Shown here: piece by piece, positions 10,966 through 21,283 of the stretch
Position numbering within the stretch: the first letter of the stretch is position 1
Layout of the letters: every line of letters begins with the position of its first letter
Origin: Candidatus Symbiopectobacterium sp. NZEC151
GTDB lineage: Bacteria; Pseudomonadota; Gammaproteobacteria; Enterobacterales; Enterobacteriaceae
Length of the DNA stretch: 64,000 nucleotides
Direction of reading: 5' to 3'
Assembly: GCF_025962655.1 (NCBI RefSeq)
Contig: NZ_JAGFPE010000001.1
Coordinates: forward strand, 620,001-684,000
Position numbers and translations under genes: made by a program
Notes under the pieces: generated by a model
Seen by the model: the letters and a program-made list of their open reading frames with translations, nothing else
What the model was told of the DNA's origin: nothing
The model's database searches: none

Positions 10966-13578
10966 ATGAATCAACAGCCGCAAGTAAAATACCGTCATGA
11001 TTACCGTGCACCGGACTATACCATCAGCGATATCGCGCTTGATTTTGTTCTGGATGCGCAGAAAACGCACGTCACGGCAGTGAGCCAGGTGGTTCGGCAG
11101 GGAGAGGCGGGGGCGCCGTTAAAACTGGACGGTGAAGGACTGACGCTGTTAAGCCTGACAGTGGATGGCCAGGACTGGCCGCACTATCAGGTTGAGGATG
11201 ATGGCTTGGTGCTAACGCAACTGCCCGCCGCATTCACGCTCAGCATCGCCACAGAGATAAACCCCGCCGCCAACAGTGCGTTGGAGGGGTTATACCAATC
11301 TGGTGCTGCGCTTTGCACCCAATGTGAAGCGGAAGGGTTCCGCCACATTACCTATTATCTGGATCGCCCCGATGTGCTGGCGCGCTTTACCACGCGTATT
11401 ACTGCCGATCCGGTTCGCTATCCTTATTTACTCTCCAACGGAAACCGCATCGCACAGGGCACCCTGGACGATGGCCGACACTGGGTGGAGTGGCAGGACC
11501 CGTTCCCGAAACCGTGCTATCTGTTTGCGCTGGTGGCAGGGGACTTCGATGTGCTCAGCGACAGCTTTACTACCCGTTCCGGGCGCGAAGTGGCCTTGGA
11601 GTTGTATGTCGATCGCGGCAACCTCGATCGTGCGGGTTGGGCGATGACCTCACTGCAAAATGCCATGAAATGGGATGAAACCCGTTTCGGTCTGGAGTAT
11701 GACCTCGACATCTATATGATCGTCGCGGTGGACTTCTTTAATATGGGCGCGATGGAGAACAAAGGGCTCAACGTCTTTAACTCCAAATACGTACTCGCCA
11801 AGGCGGAAACCGCAACCGACAAAGATTACCTGAACATCGAAGCGGTGATCGGCCACGAATATTTTCACAACTGGACCGGTAACCGCATTACTTGCCGTGA
11901 CTGGTTCCAGCTCAGCCTGAAAGAAGGGCTGACGGTGTTCCGCGATCAAGAGTTCAGCTCCGATCTGGGATCGCGCCCGGTAAACCGCATTGATAACGTG
12001 CGCGTGATGCGCGGTGCGCAGTTTGCCGAAGATGCCAGCCCGATGTCGCACCCGATCCGCCCTGATCAGGTGATCGAAATGAATAATTTCTACACCCTGA
12101 CGGTTTACGAGAAAGGGTCGGAAGTGATTCGCATGATGCACACGCTGCTGGGTGAAGATAACTTTCAGGCGGGTATGCGGCTTTATGTGGAACGTCATGA
12201 CGGCAGCGCAGCCACCTGTGATGATTTTGTGCAGGCGATGGAAGATGCCTCGGGAGTGGATCTGACGCAGTTCCGCCGTTGGTACAGCCAGTCGGGTACA
12301 CCGGTGGTGACGGTGCGTGATGATTACAATGCCGCAACGCAGCAATATCTGCTGTCGGTCAGTCAAAAAACGCCCGTGGGCGCGGACGGTCAGGAAAAAC
12401 GCCCGCTGCATATTCCGCTGGATATTGAGCTGTACGATCAGCAGGGCAACGTGATTCCGTTGCAATATGCCGGCCAGCCGATCGATTCGGTGCTAAACCT
12501 GACCGAAGCAGAGCAGACGTTTGTGTTTGATAATGTGCCGAGTCAGCCGATCCCCTCTTTATTAAGGGAGTTTTCTGCGCCGGTTAAGCTCAACTACGCC
12601 TGGAGCGATGCGCAACTGACCTTCCTGATGCGCCACGCACGCAATGATTTCTCGCGCTGGGATGCGGCGCAAAGCCTGCTAGCGAACCATATTCGCCTCA
12701 ACGTGGCGCGCTATCAGCAACACCAACCGCTCTCGCTGCCCCTGCATCTGGCCGATGCGTTCCGTGGGGTATTGCTGGATCCGGCGCTGGACCCGATGTT
12801 GGCAGCACAAATACTGACGCTGCCCAGTGAAAACGAAATGGCAGAGTTGTTTGAGATTATCGACCCGCTAGCCATTGCGGCGGTGCGCGAAGCGATGGTT
12901 CGCACGCTGGCGACAGAGCTGGCCGATGAATGGCTCGCGGTGTATCGCGTCAACGCCACCGCTGAGTACCGCATCGAACATGCTGATATTGGCAAACGTG
13001 CGCTGCGCAACACTTGCCTCTATTATCTGGCGTTTGGCGAAGCGCTTCAGGCTGATGCGCTGGTTAGCGCGCAGTATCAGCAGGCGGACAACATGACGGA
13101 TGCGTTGGCGGCACTCTCCAGTGCGGTCAGTGCGCAACTGCCGGTGCGCGATGCCTTGATGGCGCAGTTTGACGACCGCTGGCACACCGATGGTTTGGTG
13201 ATGGACAAATGGTTTACCTTGCAAGCCTCCAGCCCGGCCAGTGATGTGTTGTCTCGAGTGAGAGCGCTGCTGCACCACCGTTCATTCAGCTTGAATAACC
13301 CCAATCGCCTGCGTGCGCTGGTCGGGGCGTTTGCCGCCAACCCGGCTGCGTTCCATGCCGCGGACGGTGAAGGCTACCGTTTCCTGACCGAGATCCTCAG
13401 CGATCTCAATACCCGCAATCCGCAGGTCGCTGCGCGGTTGATCGAGCCCCTGATCCGGTTGAAACGCTATGATGAATCGCGTCAGGCGTTAATGCGCCAG
13501 GCTCTGGAGCAATTGAAAACGCTGGATAACCTGTCTGGCGATCTGTTCGAAAAAATTGGCAAGGCGCTACGAAGCTAA
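10966..13578 (+). CDS. pepN: Aminopeptidase N
   Basis: M1-family zinc aminopeptidase, the main cytosolic broad-specificity aminopeptidase in enterics. The protein is 870 residues, equal to E. coli PepN. The exopeptidase motif GAMENKG and the zinc motif HEYFHNW plus the downstream Glu in LKEGLTVFRDQEF are intact. The ATG at 10966 gives MNQQPQVKYRHDYRAPDY, matching the E. coli N terminus, with an AGGTG site upstream; the in-frame codon at 10948 is rejected. Downstream, E. coli has ssu genes, while here a repeat cluster and pyrD follow. Confidence 0.97.
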   Translation: MNQQPQVKYRHDYRAPDYTISDIALDFVLDAQKTHVTAVSQVVRQGEAGAPLKLDGEGLTLLSLTVDGQDWPHYQVEDDGLVLTQLPAAFTLSIATEINPAANSALEGLYQSGAALCTQCEAEGFRHITYYLDRPDVLARFTTRITADPVRYPYLLSNGNRIAQGTLDDGRHWVEWQDPFPKPCYLFALVAGDFDVLSDSFTTRSGREVALELYVDRGNLDRAGWAMTSLQNAMKWDETRFGLEYDLDIYMIVAVDFFNMGAMENKGLNVFNSKYVLAKAETATDKDYLNIEAVIGHEYFHNWTGNRITCRDWFQLSLKEGLTVFRDQEFSSDLGSRPVNRIDNVRVMRGAQFAEDASPMSHPIRPDQVIEMNNFYTLTVYEKGSEVIRMMHTLLGEDNFQAGMRLYVERHDGSAATCDDFVQAMEDASGVDLTQFRRWYSQSGTPVVTVRDDYNAATQQYLLSVSQKTPVGADGQEKRPLHIPLDIELYDQQGNVIPLQYAGQPIDSVLNLTEAEQTFVFDNVPSQPIPSLLREFSAPVKLNYAWSDAQLTFLMRHARNDFSRWDAAQSLLANHIRLNVARYQQHQPLSLPLHLADAFRGVLLDPALDPMLAAQILTLPSENEMAELFEIIDPLAIAAVREAMVRTLATELADEWLAVYRVNATAEYRIEHADIGKRALRNTCLYYLAFGEALQADALVSAQYQQADNMTDALAALSSAVSAQLPVRDALMAQFDDRWHTDGLVMDKWFTLQASSPASDVLSRVRALLHHRSFSLNNPNRLRALVGAFAANPAAFHAADGEGYRFLTEILSDLNTRNPQVAARLIEPLIRLKRYDESRQALMRQALEQLKTLDNLSGDLFEKIGKALRS

Positions 13579-13642
13579 TCTGCCCTCGAGGTTCCCGTAT
13601 CCGGCGCGGATCTCAGATTGATGAGAAAGTCACTTTACTGCT

Positions 13643-13769
13643 CGTCATCCTCGGCTCCCCTCCCGTCATCTTCGGCTCCCCTCCCGTCATCCTCGGCGAA
13701 AGCCGGGGATCTCTGCGAGGATAAACGCGTTTCCTCGGCCAGAGATTCCCGCCTGCGCGGGAATGACGG
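13643..13769. repeat. Intergenic repeat cluster (tandem 21-mers plus inverted REP-like pair)
   Basis: Fills most of the 360-bp pepN-pyrD gap. Two 21-bp copies starting cgtcatcctcggctcccc (13643-13663 and 13664-13684, one visible difference) run into a third, divergent copy at 13685. That copy starts a REP-like unit (cgtcatcctcggcgaaagcc...), and an inverted partner ending ttcccgcctgcgcgggaatg-acgg closes the element at 13741-13769. Each arm can fold on itself. This matches the widespread 'GTCATTCCCGCGCAGGCGGGAATC' class of dispersed intergenic repeat. Reading it as protein gives the well-known spurious 'RHSRAGGN' peptide. The rest of the gap holds the pyrD leader. Confidence 0.8.
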
Positions 13770-13938
13770 AGGAGGGGGCGCTGCTTAGTGAGTTTTGTCA
13801 GCAACCTCGCACCTGTTTTCTGTGATAAGTGTTTTACTTTCCCTCACGATCTCATTACCATTTCCCGCCGTGCGTCAGGAAGTCACCCGCTTTATTGTTG
13901 TTTTTGCATGCATGACTTTTGGGATCTCAGGAGACACT

Positions 13939-14949
13939 ATGTTCTATCCCGTAATCAAGAAGGCACTCTTCCAGCTCGATCCAGAACGGGCTCACGAATT
14001 TACCTTCCAGCAGTTACGTCGTCTATCTACTACACCGTTTGAATTTCTTATTCGCCAATCCGTTCCCACCAAACCAGTTACCTGCATGGGCCTCTCTTTT
14101 AAAAATCCACTCGGTTTAGCCGCAGGTCTGGATAAAGATGGCGATTGTATTGATGCGCTGGGGGCAATGGGTTTTGGTCATATTGAAGTCGGTACGGTAA
14201 CACCGCGTCCGCAGCCCGGTAATGATAAACCGCGTCTGTTTCGCGTCGTGGAAGCGGAAGGGTTAATTAACCGCATGGGTTTTAATAACCATGGCGTTGA
14301 TAACCTGGTCGAGAACGTTAAAAAATCCCGTTTTGGCGGTGTGCTGGGAATTAATATCGGCAAGAATAAAGATACTCCCGTTGAGCAGGGTAAAGATGAC
14401 TATTTGATCTGCATGGACAAGATCTATGCACACGCTGGATATATTGCGATCAATATCTCATCACCGAATACGCCGGGATTGCGTTCTCTGCAATACGGCG
14501 AAGCGTTAGACGATCTGTTGCAGGCGATTAAAAATAAACAAGATGCATTGCATCACCAGCATCAGAAATATGTGCCGATCGCCGTGAAGATCGCGCCGGA
14601 TCTTTCTGACGAAGAATTGATCCAAATTGCAGACAGTTTGGTACGCCATCACATTGATGGGGTGATTGCCACCAATACCACACTGAATCGTGACTTGATT
14701 CAGGGGTTAAATCATTGCGGGCAAACCGGGGGATTAAGCGGGCGTCCATTACAACAGCGCAGCACCGAAGTTATTCGTCGTTTGGCGCAAGAATTGAACG
14801 GCCGGTTGCCGATTATTGGCGTTGGTGGGGTCGATTCACTGATGGCCGCACGGGAAAAAATGGCTGCGGGTGCATCCCTGATACAGATATATTCCGGCTT
14901 TATTTTTCACGGACCGCGCCTGATTAAAGATATCATTACCCATATTTAA
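13939..14949 (+). CDS. pyrD: Dihydroorotate dehydrogenase (quinone), class 2
   Basis: Membrane-associated FMN enzyme that oxidises dihydroorotate to orotate with quinone as acceptor, the fourth step of pyrimidine synthesis. The protein is 336 residues as in E. coli. The N-terminal amphipathic quinone-site helices are followed by a TIM barrel with the catalytic Ser region [11 protein letters not shown] and the FMN loops GVGGVDS and YSGFIFHGP. The ATG at 13939 has CAGGAG at 13928-13933; upstream in-frame starts would add 48 non-homologous residues. It is followed by zapC as in E. coli. Confidence 0.96.
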   Translation: MFYPVIKKALFQLDPERAHEFTFQQLRRLSTTPFEFLIRQSVPTKPVTCMGLSFKNPLGLAAGLDKDGDCIDALGAMGFGHIEVGTVTPRPQPGNDKPRLFRVVEAEGLINRMGFNNHGVDNLVENVKKSRFGGVLGINIGKNKDTPVEQGKDDYLICMDKIYAHAGYIAINISSPNTPGLRSLQYGEALDDLLQAIKNKQDALHHQHQKYVPIAVKIAPDLSDEELIQIADSLVRHHIDGVIATNTTLNRDLIQGLNHCGQTGGLSGRPLQQRSTEVIRRLAQELNGRLPIIGVGGVDSLMAAREKMAAGASLIQIYSGFIFHGPRLIKDIITHI

Positions 14950-14973
14950 TCTTTTCATCACATCATTTCTCGT

Positions 14974-14995
14974 TGGGGGTTTATTTATTCCCCCA
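14974..14995 (+). terminator. Candidate terminator hairpin after pyrD
   Basis: A 6-bp stem (tggggg 14974-14979, ccccca 14990-14995) has an A/T-rich loop and lies 24 bp after pyrD. No clean T-run follows. Confidence 0.3.
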
Positions 14996-15171
14996 GCTAG
15001 TCTATATTTTACTCGTTTGTGCAATTAATCTTCTTTTTTACAAAAAACGCGACTGACATACCCTCACAAAGCGTATGACGGATATAAACTGTTTTCTTGT
15101 CAAGGATGGCAATGGTATGTGGTGTGCAGACGCAACGGCGTCGATGAATAGCCCAGGGGAAGGTGAATAAT

Positions 15172-15738
15172 ATGAAGTTAAAACCTGACGACAATTGGCG
15201 CTGGTATTTTGACGCGGAACACGATCGTATGATGCTGGATTTAGCCAACGGCATGGTATTTCGTTCTCGTTTTTCGGCCAAAACGCTGACGCCAGATGCG
15301 TTTGCCCCGGTATCATTTTGTGTTGATGACGCCGCATTGTTTTTCACCTTTCAGGAAAAATGTCAGCCTATTTCGTTGCAGCATGAATTACAGGCAGAGC
15401 TGATATTAAATGCGCTGGTGGCTCACCGTTATTTAAAGCCCCTGATGCCCAAGAGTTGGTATTTTGCGCAGCAACCCCACGAACAGCAGGCTCCGCAAAT
15501 GGGCGATGCGGTCCGGGTAATGCTGGCAGAAAGCCAGGAGATTGCCTGCTTTATGGTGGTGGAACACGGTGAAAAAGCCAGCCTGTGCGTGTTGGCACAA
15601 GAAGCGCTGACGCTAAACGGCAAAACCATGCAGTTAGGTGAAGCGATTAAAATTATGCATGACCGCCTGTTGCCCCAACAGAGCGCGCTGGCAGGGGCAA
15701 TGCCATCGGCATCCTTCCCCTATGCCAAGGTGGTGTAG
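15172..15738 (+). CDS. zapC: Cell division protein ZapC
   Basis: Cytosolic FtsZ-binding protein that stabilises and bundles Z-ring filaments. The protein is 188 residues (E. coli 180). The N terminus [20 protein letters not shown], followed by NGMVFRSRF and [11 protein letters not shown], matches the family closely; the C-terminal third is more diverged and slightly longer. The ATG at 15172 is preceded by AAGGTG and gives the family start; a GTG nine bases earlier is less likely. It is convergent with ycbX, with 14 bp between the genes. Confidence 0.93.
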   Translation: MKLKPDDNWRWYFDAEHDRMMLDLANGMVFRSRFSAKTLTPDAFAPVSFCVDDAALFFTFQEKCQPISLQHELQAELILNALVAHRYLKPLMPKSWYFAQQPHEQQAPQMGDAVRVMLAESQEIACFMVVEHGEKASLCVLAQEALTLNGKTMQLGEAIKIMHDRLLPQQSALAGAMPSASFPYAKVV

Positions 15739-15752
15739 GGGAAAGATGCTTG

Positions 15753-16856
15753 TCAGGCGAGCACCAGATCTCCTTGCGGCACGCAGCTGCACGCCAGAAT
15801 AGTGCCATCCTCACGCACGGCTCCCCGCTTTAAGGGCGAAACCTCACCGCTGACCAGTGTCATTTTGCAACAACCGCACACGCCCGCCCGGCACGAATAA
15901 GGCACGCGCACGCCGTGCTGCTCCAGTTGCTCTAACAAAATCTGCTGATTATTGCCTGACAGCGTTTGGCCCTGATAGTGCAGGGAAAGGCCTTGTTCCG
16001 CCTGAACCGGCGCATCCAAGGTGGCGGCTGGGGTCCCTGCACCATAGAGACGCGGTGGCTTGGTTGCTAGCACCTCAACGCTATCGCCCACGCGAATGAT
16101 ACCGCTTTGACGCGCCACCATATTCTGACCAAAATCCACGTCGCCGTTTTCAGCCGTGCGGAAGGCTTGCAGCGTGGCGAGCGGCTCTCCCGAGGGATGC
16201 TTGCGCCCGCGCTCGGTGCTCACGGTGGTTAATATGCAGCGGCTACACGGTTTGACCACATCGAAGGTCACCTCACCGATACGCAGTGTCTGCCAACTGT
16301 CTTCCGCGAAGGCATCCGCGCCGGTCACTACAATATTAGGGCGGAACTGAATCAGCTTGATGCCTGCATTACAGCGCTGGCGCAGTGCTTGAAAAGAGGC
16401 TTCATTGACCAACAGAAAAGGGTATCCATCGGCGAAACCCAGCGGGATATCAGGAAAGCGTTTCACGCGACGAGAGGGCGCATCACCTACCCAGCGCAAC
16501 TGTACCGGACGTTTAAAATAACCGCTCAGCCACTGGTTGATGTTATCGGGAGCGATGCAGGCAGAAAAGTGCGTGCCCCAGACTTCGGTCGGCTGCAGCG
16601 TGTGGGCGAAATCTGTATAGCGTACTAGCGCCTGCGCGCCATCGGGTGCAGTGAGAAACAAGCCATCAGGCAGCAACGCCGGTGTAAACAGCACCATCTC
16701 GGGAAACTGGCGCGCGGTGATAAAAGTCCCATCGGGTTCCGTCACCATAAAGGAACGGTCATACGCCAGACCGCTGGGCGTTGCCAACGCATGGGAAAGT
16801 TGCAAGCCGCGCAGGGATTTGACCGGATGAACGTACAGTTGGGAAACACCAATCAT
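15753..16856 (-). CDS. ycbX: MOSC and 2Fe-2S domain protein YcbX
   Basis: Molybdenum-cofactor-dependent protein. E. coli YcbX takes part in detoxifying N-hydroxylated base analogues such as 6-N-hydroxylaminopurine. The protein is 367 residues. An N-terminal MOSC_N beta-barrel ([11 protein letters not shown]) leads to the MOSC domain with the Moco-ligand Cys in [11 protein letters not shown], then a C-terminal ferredoxin-like domain with cysteines in [10 protein letters not shown] plus a fourth in ILACSC. The ATG at 16856 is chosen; a TTG immediately upstream is in frame. It is divergent from rlmL as in E. coli. Confidence 0.94.
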   Translation of the reverse strand: MIGVSQLYVHPVKSLRGLQLSHALATPSGLAYDRSFMVTEPDGTFITARQFPEMVLFTPALLPDGLFLTAPDGAQALVRYTDFAHTLQPTEVWGTHFSACIAPDNINQWLSGYFKRPVQLRWVGDAPSRRVKRFPDIPLGFADGYPFLLVNEASFQALRQRCNAGIKLIQFRPNIVVTGADAFAEDSWQTLRIGEVTFDVVKPCSRCILTTVSTERGRKHPSGEPLATLQAFRTAENGDVDFGQNMVARQSGIIRVGDSVEVLATKPPRLYGAGTPAATLDAPVQAEQGLSLHYQGQTLSGNNQQILLEQLEQHGVRVPYSCRAGVCGCCKMTLVSGEVSPLKRGAVREDGTILACSCVPQGDLVLA

Positions 16857-16899
16857 CAAGAGTGCCTATCTGTTCGAAGGTTTTTAACGCGGCAACTTT

Positions 16900-16927
16900 A
16901 TGACAAGTCGCTGGGATTAGCTATAAT
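16900..16927 (+). promoter_or_regulatory. Candidate sigma-70 promoter for rlmL-uup
   Basis: A perfect TATAAT at 16922-16927 lies 16 bp after ATGACA at 16900-16905. Transcription would start about 135 bp before the rlmL ATG. Confidence 0.6.
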
Positions 16928-17068
16928 GCGCCTCAATTTTATGTTTTACACCCGTGATACTTCACATTGCAGGTGCGCTGGCTGTGTCGGTTTACCCGAA
17001 CCACTTACCGCGTTCCAGCAACCCGAAGTCGTCTGGGTCTACCCTTTTACCTTGGTGGTCGTCGTATT

Positions 17069-19213
17069 ATGAATTCTCTGTTTGCCAGCACGGCGCGTGG
17101 TCTGGAAGAACTGCTTAAAAGTGAACTTGAAGCGTTAGGTGCGCAGGAATGCAGCCTGGTTCAAGGCGGCGTGCATTTTCAGGGTGACGATCGCTTGATG
17201 TATCACAGCTTGCTGTGGAGTCGCCTGGCATCACGCATTTTATTGCCGCTCGGCCAATGCAAGGTTTACAGCGATCTCGATCTCTACCTCGGCGTTCAGG
17301 CCATTGACTGGACCTCAGTGTTCTCGGTTGACAGCGCTTTTGTGGTTCACTTTACCGGCACTAACGACGAAATCCGTAATTCCCAGTACGGTGCGCAGAA
17401 AGTGAAAGATGCCATTGTCGACAGCTTCGTGCGTAAAACCGGTCAGCGCCCCAACGTGGCTAAACAGCAACCGGATATTCGCATCAATGTGTTTTTGCAA
17501 CGCGAGACGGCCAGCATTGCGTTGGATCTCAGCGGTGACGGCTTGCACCAGCGCGGATATCGTGAAGGCACCGGCGCTGCGCCGCTGAAAGAAAATCTGG
17601 CGGCGGCGATTGTGCTGCGCTCGGGTTGGCAGCCGGGTACGCCAATGATCGATCCGCTGTGCGGTTCCGGCACGCTGCTGATTGAGGCTGCCATGATGGC
17701 CACCGATCGCGCACCGGGCCTGCGCCGCGATCACTGGGGATTCCGCGCCTGGCTGAACCATAACGCCGATCTGTGGCGTGACGTCGTGGCCGAGGCGCAG
17801 GTGCGGGCCAAGCAAGGCCTGCAAACCACCACCTCCCGCTTTTACGGTTCAGACAACGATAGCCGGGTGATTGAGCTGGCGCGCGCCAATGCGCGCCGTG
17901 CCGGTGTCGGTGAATTGATTACGCTCTCGGTACAGGACGCGGTACAACTGCGTAATCCGCTGCCGCAAGGGCCGGCGGGCACGGTGCTCAGCAACCCGCC
18001 TTACGGTGAGCGTCTGGAGAGTGAACCGGCGCTGATTGCACTGCACAATATGCTGGGCCGCAAGCTGAAAAGTGAGTTCGGTGGCTGGACGCTGTCGCTG
18101 TTCAGCGCGTCACCGGAGCTATTAACCAGCCTGCCGTTGCGCGCTGAACGCCAGTTTAAGGCCAAAAATGGGCCGCTGGATTGCGTACAGAAAAACTACC
18201 GTATCAGCGCTGCGCCTGACGCCTCGGCGGATGACGCCAGTGTGCCGCGCGTGAGCGCCGAGGTTGCGCCGGATTTTGCCAACCGTCTGCGCAAAAACTG
18301 CCGTAAACTGGAAAAATGGGCTAAGCAGCAAGGGATAGAATGCTATCGCCTGTATGATGCCGATCTCCCTGAATACAACGTGGCTATCGATCGTTATGGC
18401 AGTTGGGTGGTGGTGCAGGAATACGCGCCGCCGAAAACCGTCGATCCGCAAAAAGCGCGTCAGCGCGTGTTTGATATCATCAACGCCACGTTGCACGTTT
18501 TGGAACTGCCTGCCAACCGTCTGGTGTTAAAAACCCGTGAGCGGCAAAAGGGCAAGAGCCAGTATGAAAAACTGGCGCAGAAAGGCGATTTCCTGCTGAT
18601 GCAGGAGTATAACGCCAAGCTGTGGGTGAATCTGACCGATTATCTGGATACCGGGCTGTTTCTCGATCACCGCATCGCGCGCAAGATGCTGGGCGAGATG
18701 AGTCAAGGAAAAGACTTCCTCAACCTGTTCGCTTATACCGGTACGGCCAGCGTCCACGCGGGGCTGGGCGGTGCGCGCAGTACTACCACGGTGGATATGT
18801 CACGCACCTATCTGGAGTGGGCGGAGAAAAACCTGAGCAGCAACGGCCTGGCAGGCCGTCAGCATCGCCTTATTCAGGCGGATTGCCTGTCATGGATGCA
18901 GGAAACGCGCGAACAGTTCGATCTGATTTTTATCGATCCGCCTACGTTCTCAAACTCGAAACGCATGGCCGATGCCTTTGACGTGCAACGCGACCATCTG
19001 GCGTTGATGAAAGATTTGCAGCGTATGCTGCGTCGAGGCGGTACCATTCTGTTTTCCAACAACAAACGCGGTTTCCAGATGGATCAGGCGGGCATTGCAG
19101 CCCTTGGGCTTCGCGCCACGGAAATCAGCGAGAAAACCCTTTCATTAGATTTTGCCCGCAATCGCCAGATCCACAACTGCTGGTTGCTGCGACACGCGGG
19201 CGAGGAAAAGTAA
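17069..19213 (+). CDS. rlmL: 23S rRNA methyltransferase RlmKL (bifunctional)
   Basis: Fused methyltransferase that makes m2G2445 (RlmL half) and m7G2069 (RlmK half) in 23S rRNA. The protein is 714 residues (E. coli 702). Order: N-terminal ferredoxin-like and THUMP region (about 1-160), RlmL Rossmann domain with [14 protein letters not shown] and the catalytic NPPYGERL, then the RlmK domain with [14 protein letters not shown] and DPPTFSNSK. The ATG at 17069 gives [17 protein letters not shown] as in E. coli. The only ribosome site is a weak GGTGG, despite a strong promoter. uup starts 3 bp after the stop, so the two are co-transcribed. Confidence 0.96.
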   Translation: MNSLFASTARGLEELLKSELEALGAQECSLVQGGVHFQGDDRLMYHSLLWSRLASRILLPLGQCKVYSDLDLYLGVQAIDWTSVFSVDSAFVVHFTGTNDEIRNSQYGAQKVKDAIVDSFVRKTGQRPNVAKQQPDIRINVFLQRETASIALDLSGDGLHQRGYREGTGAAPLKENLAAAIVLRSGWQPGTPMIDPLCGSGTLLIEAAMMATDRAPGLRRDHWGFRAWLNHNADLWRDVVAEAQVRAKQGLQTTTSRFYGSDNDSRVIELARANARRAGVGELITLSVQDAVQLRNPLPQGPAGTVLSNPPYGERLESEPALIALHNMLGRKLKSEFGGWTLSLFSASPELLTSLPLRAERQFKAKNGPLDCVQKNYRISAAPDASADDASVPRVSAEVAPDFANRLRKNCRKLEKWAKQQGIECYRLYDADLPEYNVAIDRYGSWVVVQEYAPPKTVDPQKARQRVFDIINATLHVLELPANRLVLKTRERQKGKSQYEKLAQKGDFLLMQEYNAKLWVNLTDYLDTGLFLDHRIARKMLGEMSQGKDFLNLFAYTGTASVHAGLGGARSTTTVDMSRTYLEWAEKNLSSNGLAGRQHRLIQADCLSWMQETREQFDLIFIDPPTFSNSKRMADAFDVQRDHLALMKDLQRMLRRGGTILFSNNKRGFQMDQAGIAALGLRATEISEKTLSLDFARNRQIHNCWLLRHAGEEK

Positions 19214-19216
19214 GTC

Positions 19217-21136
19217 ATGTCATTAATTAGCGTCTCGGATGCCTGGCTGTCGTTCAGCGATGCGCCTTTACTTGATAACACCGAACTGCACATTGAAGAA
19301 AATGAACGCGTCTGTCTGGTCGGGCGTAACGGTGCGGGGAAATCGACCCTACTGAAAATCCTGGCGCGCGAAGTACGGCTGGATGATGGGCGTATTGTTT
19401 ATGAGCAGGATCTGATCGTCTCGCGCTTGCAGCAGGATCCGCCGCGTGACATCGCGGGCAGCGTATTTGATTTTGTGGCGGAAGGGGTGGCCGAGCAGGC
19501 GGATTACCTGAAACGCTACCATGAAGCCTTGCGTCTGGTCGAACAGGATCCCAGCGATAAGAACCTCAACCAGTTGGCGGTACTTCAGGAAACGTTGGAA
19601 ACCCAAGGGTTGTGGCAATTAGAGAATCGTATCCACGACGTGTTGGCGCAATTGGGACTGACGGCGGATGCGCCCTTGTCCTCGCTCTCTGGCGGTTGGC
19701 TGCGCAAGGCGGCGCTGGGCCGCGCGTTGGTCAGCGGGCCGAAAGTGTTGCTGCTGGATGAACCCACCAACCACCTGGATATCGAAACCATCGACTGGCT
19801 GGAAGGTTTCCTCAAAACCTTCCAGGGCAGCATCGTCTTCATCTCCCATGACCGTTCCTTTATTCGCAACATGGCGACACGCATTGTCGATCTCGATCGC
19901 GGTAAACTGGTCTCCTGGCCCGGCAATTACGATAAGTATCTGCTGGGTAAAGAAGAAGCGTTGCGGGTGGAGGATCTGCAAAACGCCGAGTTCGATCGCA
20001 AACTGGCACAGGAAGAAGTGTGGATCCGTCAGGGCATCAAGGCGCGTCGTACCCGTAATGAAGGCCGGGTGCGTGCGCTGAAAGCGATGCGTCAGGAACG
20101 TTCACAACGCCGTGAAGTGATGGGCTCTGCCAAAATGCAGGTGGAAGAAGCGGCGCGCTCCGGCAAGATCGTATTTGAGCTGGAAAACGTCGATTATCAC
20201 ATCGGTGACAAAAATCTGGTGCAGGGATTCTCTGCACAGGTGCTGCGCAGCGACAAGATAGCGCTGGTGGGGCCAAACGGCTGCGGCAAAACCACGCTGC
20301 TGAAACTGCTGTTGGGCGATCTGCAAGCGTCGCACGGTCGCGTTCACTGCGGTACCAAGCTCGAAGTCGCCTATTTTGACCAGCACCGCGCCGAGCTCGA
20401 TCCAGAGCGCACCGTGATGGATAACCTGGCCGAAGGCAAACAGGAAGTGATGGTGAATGGCCGTTCTCGCCATGTGCTGGGCTACCTGCAAGATTTCCTG
20501 TTCCATCCCAAACGGGCGATGACGCCGGTAAAAGCCCTGTCTGGCGGTGAGCGTAACCGACTGCTGCTGGCGCGTTTATTCCTCAAACCCAGCAACCTGC
20601 TGATCCTTGACGAACCGACCAACGATCTTGATGTGGAAACGCTGGAACTGCTGGAAGAGCTGATTGACAGTTATCAAGGCACCGTGTTGCTGGTGAGCCA
20701 CGACCGTCAGTTTGTTGATAACTCGGTCACGGAGTGCTGGATTTTCGAAGGTGATGGGCGTATTAACCGCTATGTTGGCGGTTATTATGATGCGCAGCAA
20801 CAGCGCGCTGAAGCGGTGCCACTGCGTAAATCCATGGCGGCGGCGGTGGAAAAATCCGCAGAGAGTAAAGAGAGTGCCCAGAGCGCACCCAGCGCTAAAC
20901 GTCAAACCGGGAAACTCAGTTATAACCAGCAGCGCGAACTGGAACAACTGCCCGAGAAACTCGAACAACTGGAGCAGTCCATTGCGGCGTTACAGGCGCA
21001 AATGAACGATGCCGATTTCTTTACCCGTCCGCGTGATGAAACGCAAAAGGTATTGGATGCTTTGGCAGACGCGGAGCAAGCGTTGGAAGTGTGTTTCGCA
21101 CGTTGGGAAGCGTTGGAAACGCAGAAAAACGGCTAA
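19217..21136 (+). CDS. uup: ABC-F family ATPase Uup
   Basis: Cytosolic duplicated ABC ATPase without membrane segments. ABC-F proteins act on the ribosome; in E. coli uup mutants show raised transposon excision. The protein is 639 residues (E. coli 635). Domain 1 has Walker [12 protein letters not shown], signature LSGGWLRKAALG and Walker B LLLDEPTNHLD. A charged linker with IRQGIKARRTRNEGRVRALK follows. Domain 2 has GPNGCGKTTLL, LSGGERNRLLLARL and LILDEPTNDLD. The C-terminal 90 residues form the Uup-specific DNA-binding coiled coil. It is transcribed with rlmL; pqiA follows 147 bp later. Confidence 0.96.
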   Translation: MSLISVSDAWLSFSDAPLLDNTELHIEENERVCLVGRNGAGKSTLLKILAREVRLDDGRIVYEQDLIVSRLQQDPPRDIAGSVFDFVAEGVAEQADYLKRYHEALRLVEQDPSDKNLNQLAVLQETLETQGLWQLENRIHDVLAQLGLTADAPLSSLSGGWLRKAALGRALVSGPKVLLLDEPTNHLDIETIDWLEGFLKTFQGSIVFISHDRSFIRNMATRIVDLDRGKLVSWPGNYDKYLLGKEEALRVEDLQNAEFDRKLAQEEVWIRQGIKARRTRNEGRVRALKAMRQERSQRREVMGSAKMQVEEAARSGKIVFELENVDYHIGDKNLVQGFSAQVLRSDKIALVGPNGCGKTTLLKLLLGDLQASHGRVHCGTKLEVAYFDQHRAELDPERTVMDNLAEGKQEVMVNGRSRHVLGYLQDFLFHPKRAMTPVKALSGGERNRLLLARLFLKPSNLLILDEPTNDLDVETLELLEELIDSYQGTVLLVSHDRQFVDNSVTECWIFEGDGRINRYVGGYYDAQQQRAEAVPLRKSMAAAVEKSAESKESAQSAPSAKRQTGKLSYNQQRELEQLPEKLEQLEQSIAALQAQMNDADFFTRPRDETQKVLDALADAEQALEVCFARWEALETQKNG

Positions 21137-21283
21137 CGTTGGTATACTAGCAGAAGGCAAAGGCCTTCCAAGGACCACGGCGGAAACGCTACCGCGTTGT
21201 GGGAAACACCAGCCTTCGACAGGTTAACGGCGGCGGCGCTCCTGACTGGGGTGCCGCTCGGCGAAAGATAAAGGAGGCAGAGC

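Noticed and set aside
11650-12465. 271-codon minus-strand frame opposite pepN
   Set aside because: Antisense shadow within the conserved catalytic region of pepN.
13613-13804. 63-codon minus-strand frame '[20 protein letters not shown]...'
   Set aside because: Translation of the intergenic palindromic repeat; this peptide type is a common spurious annotation.
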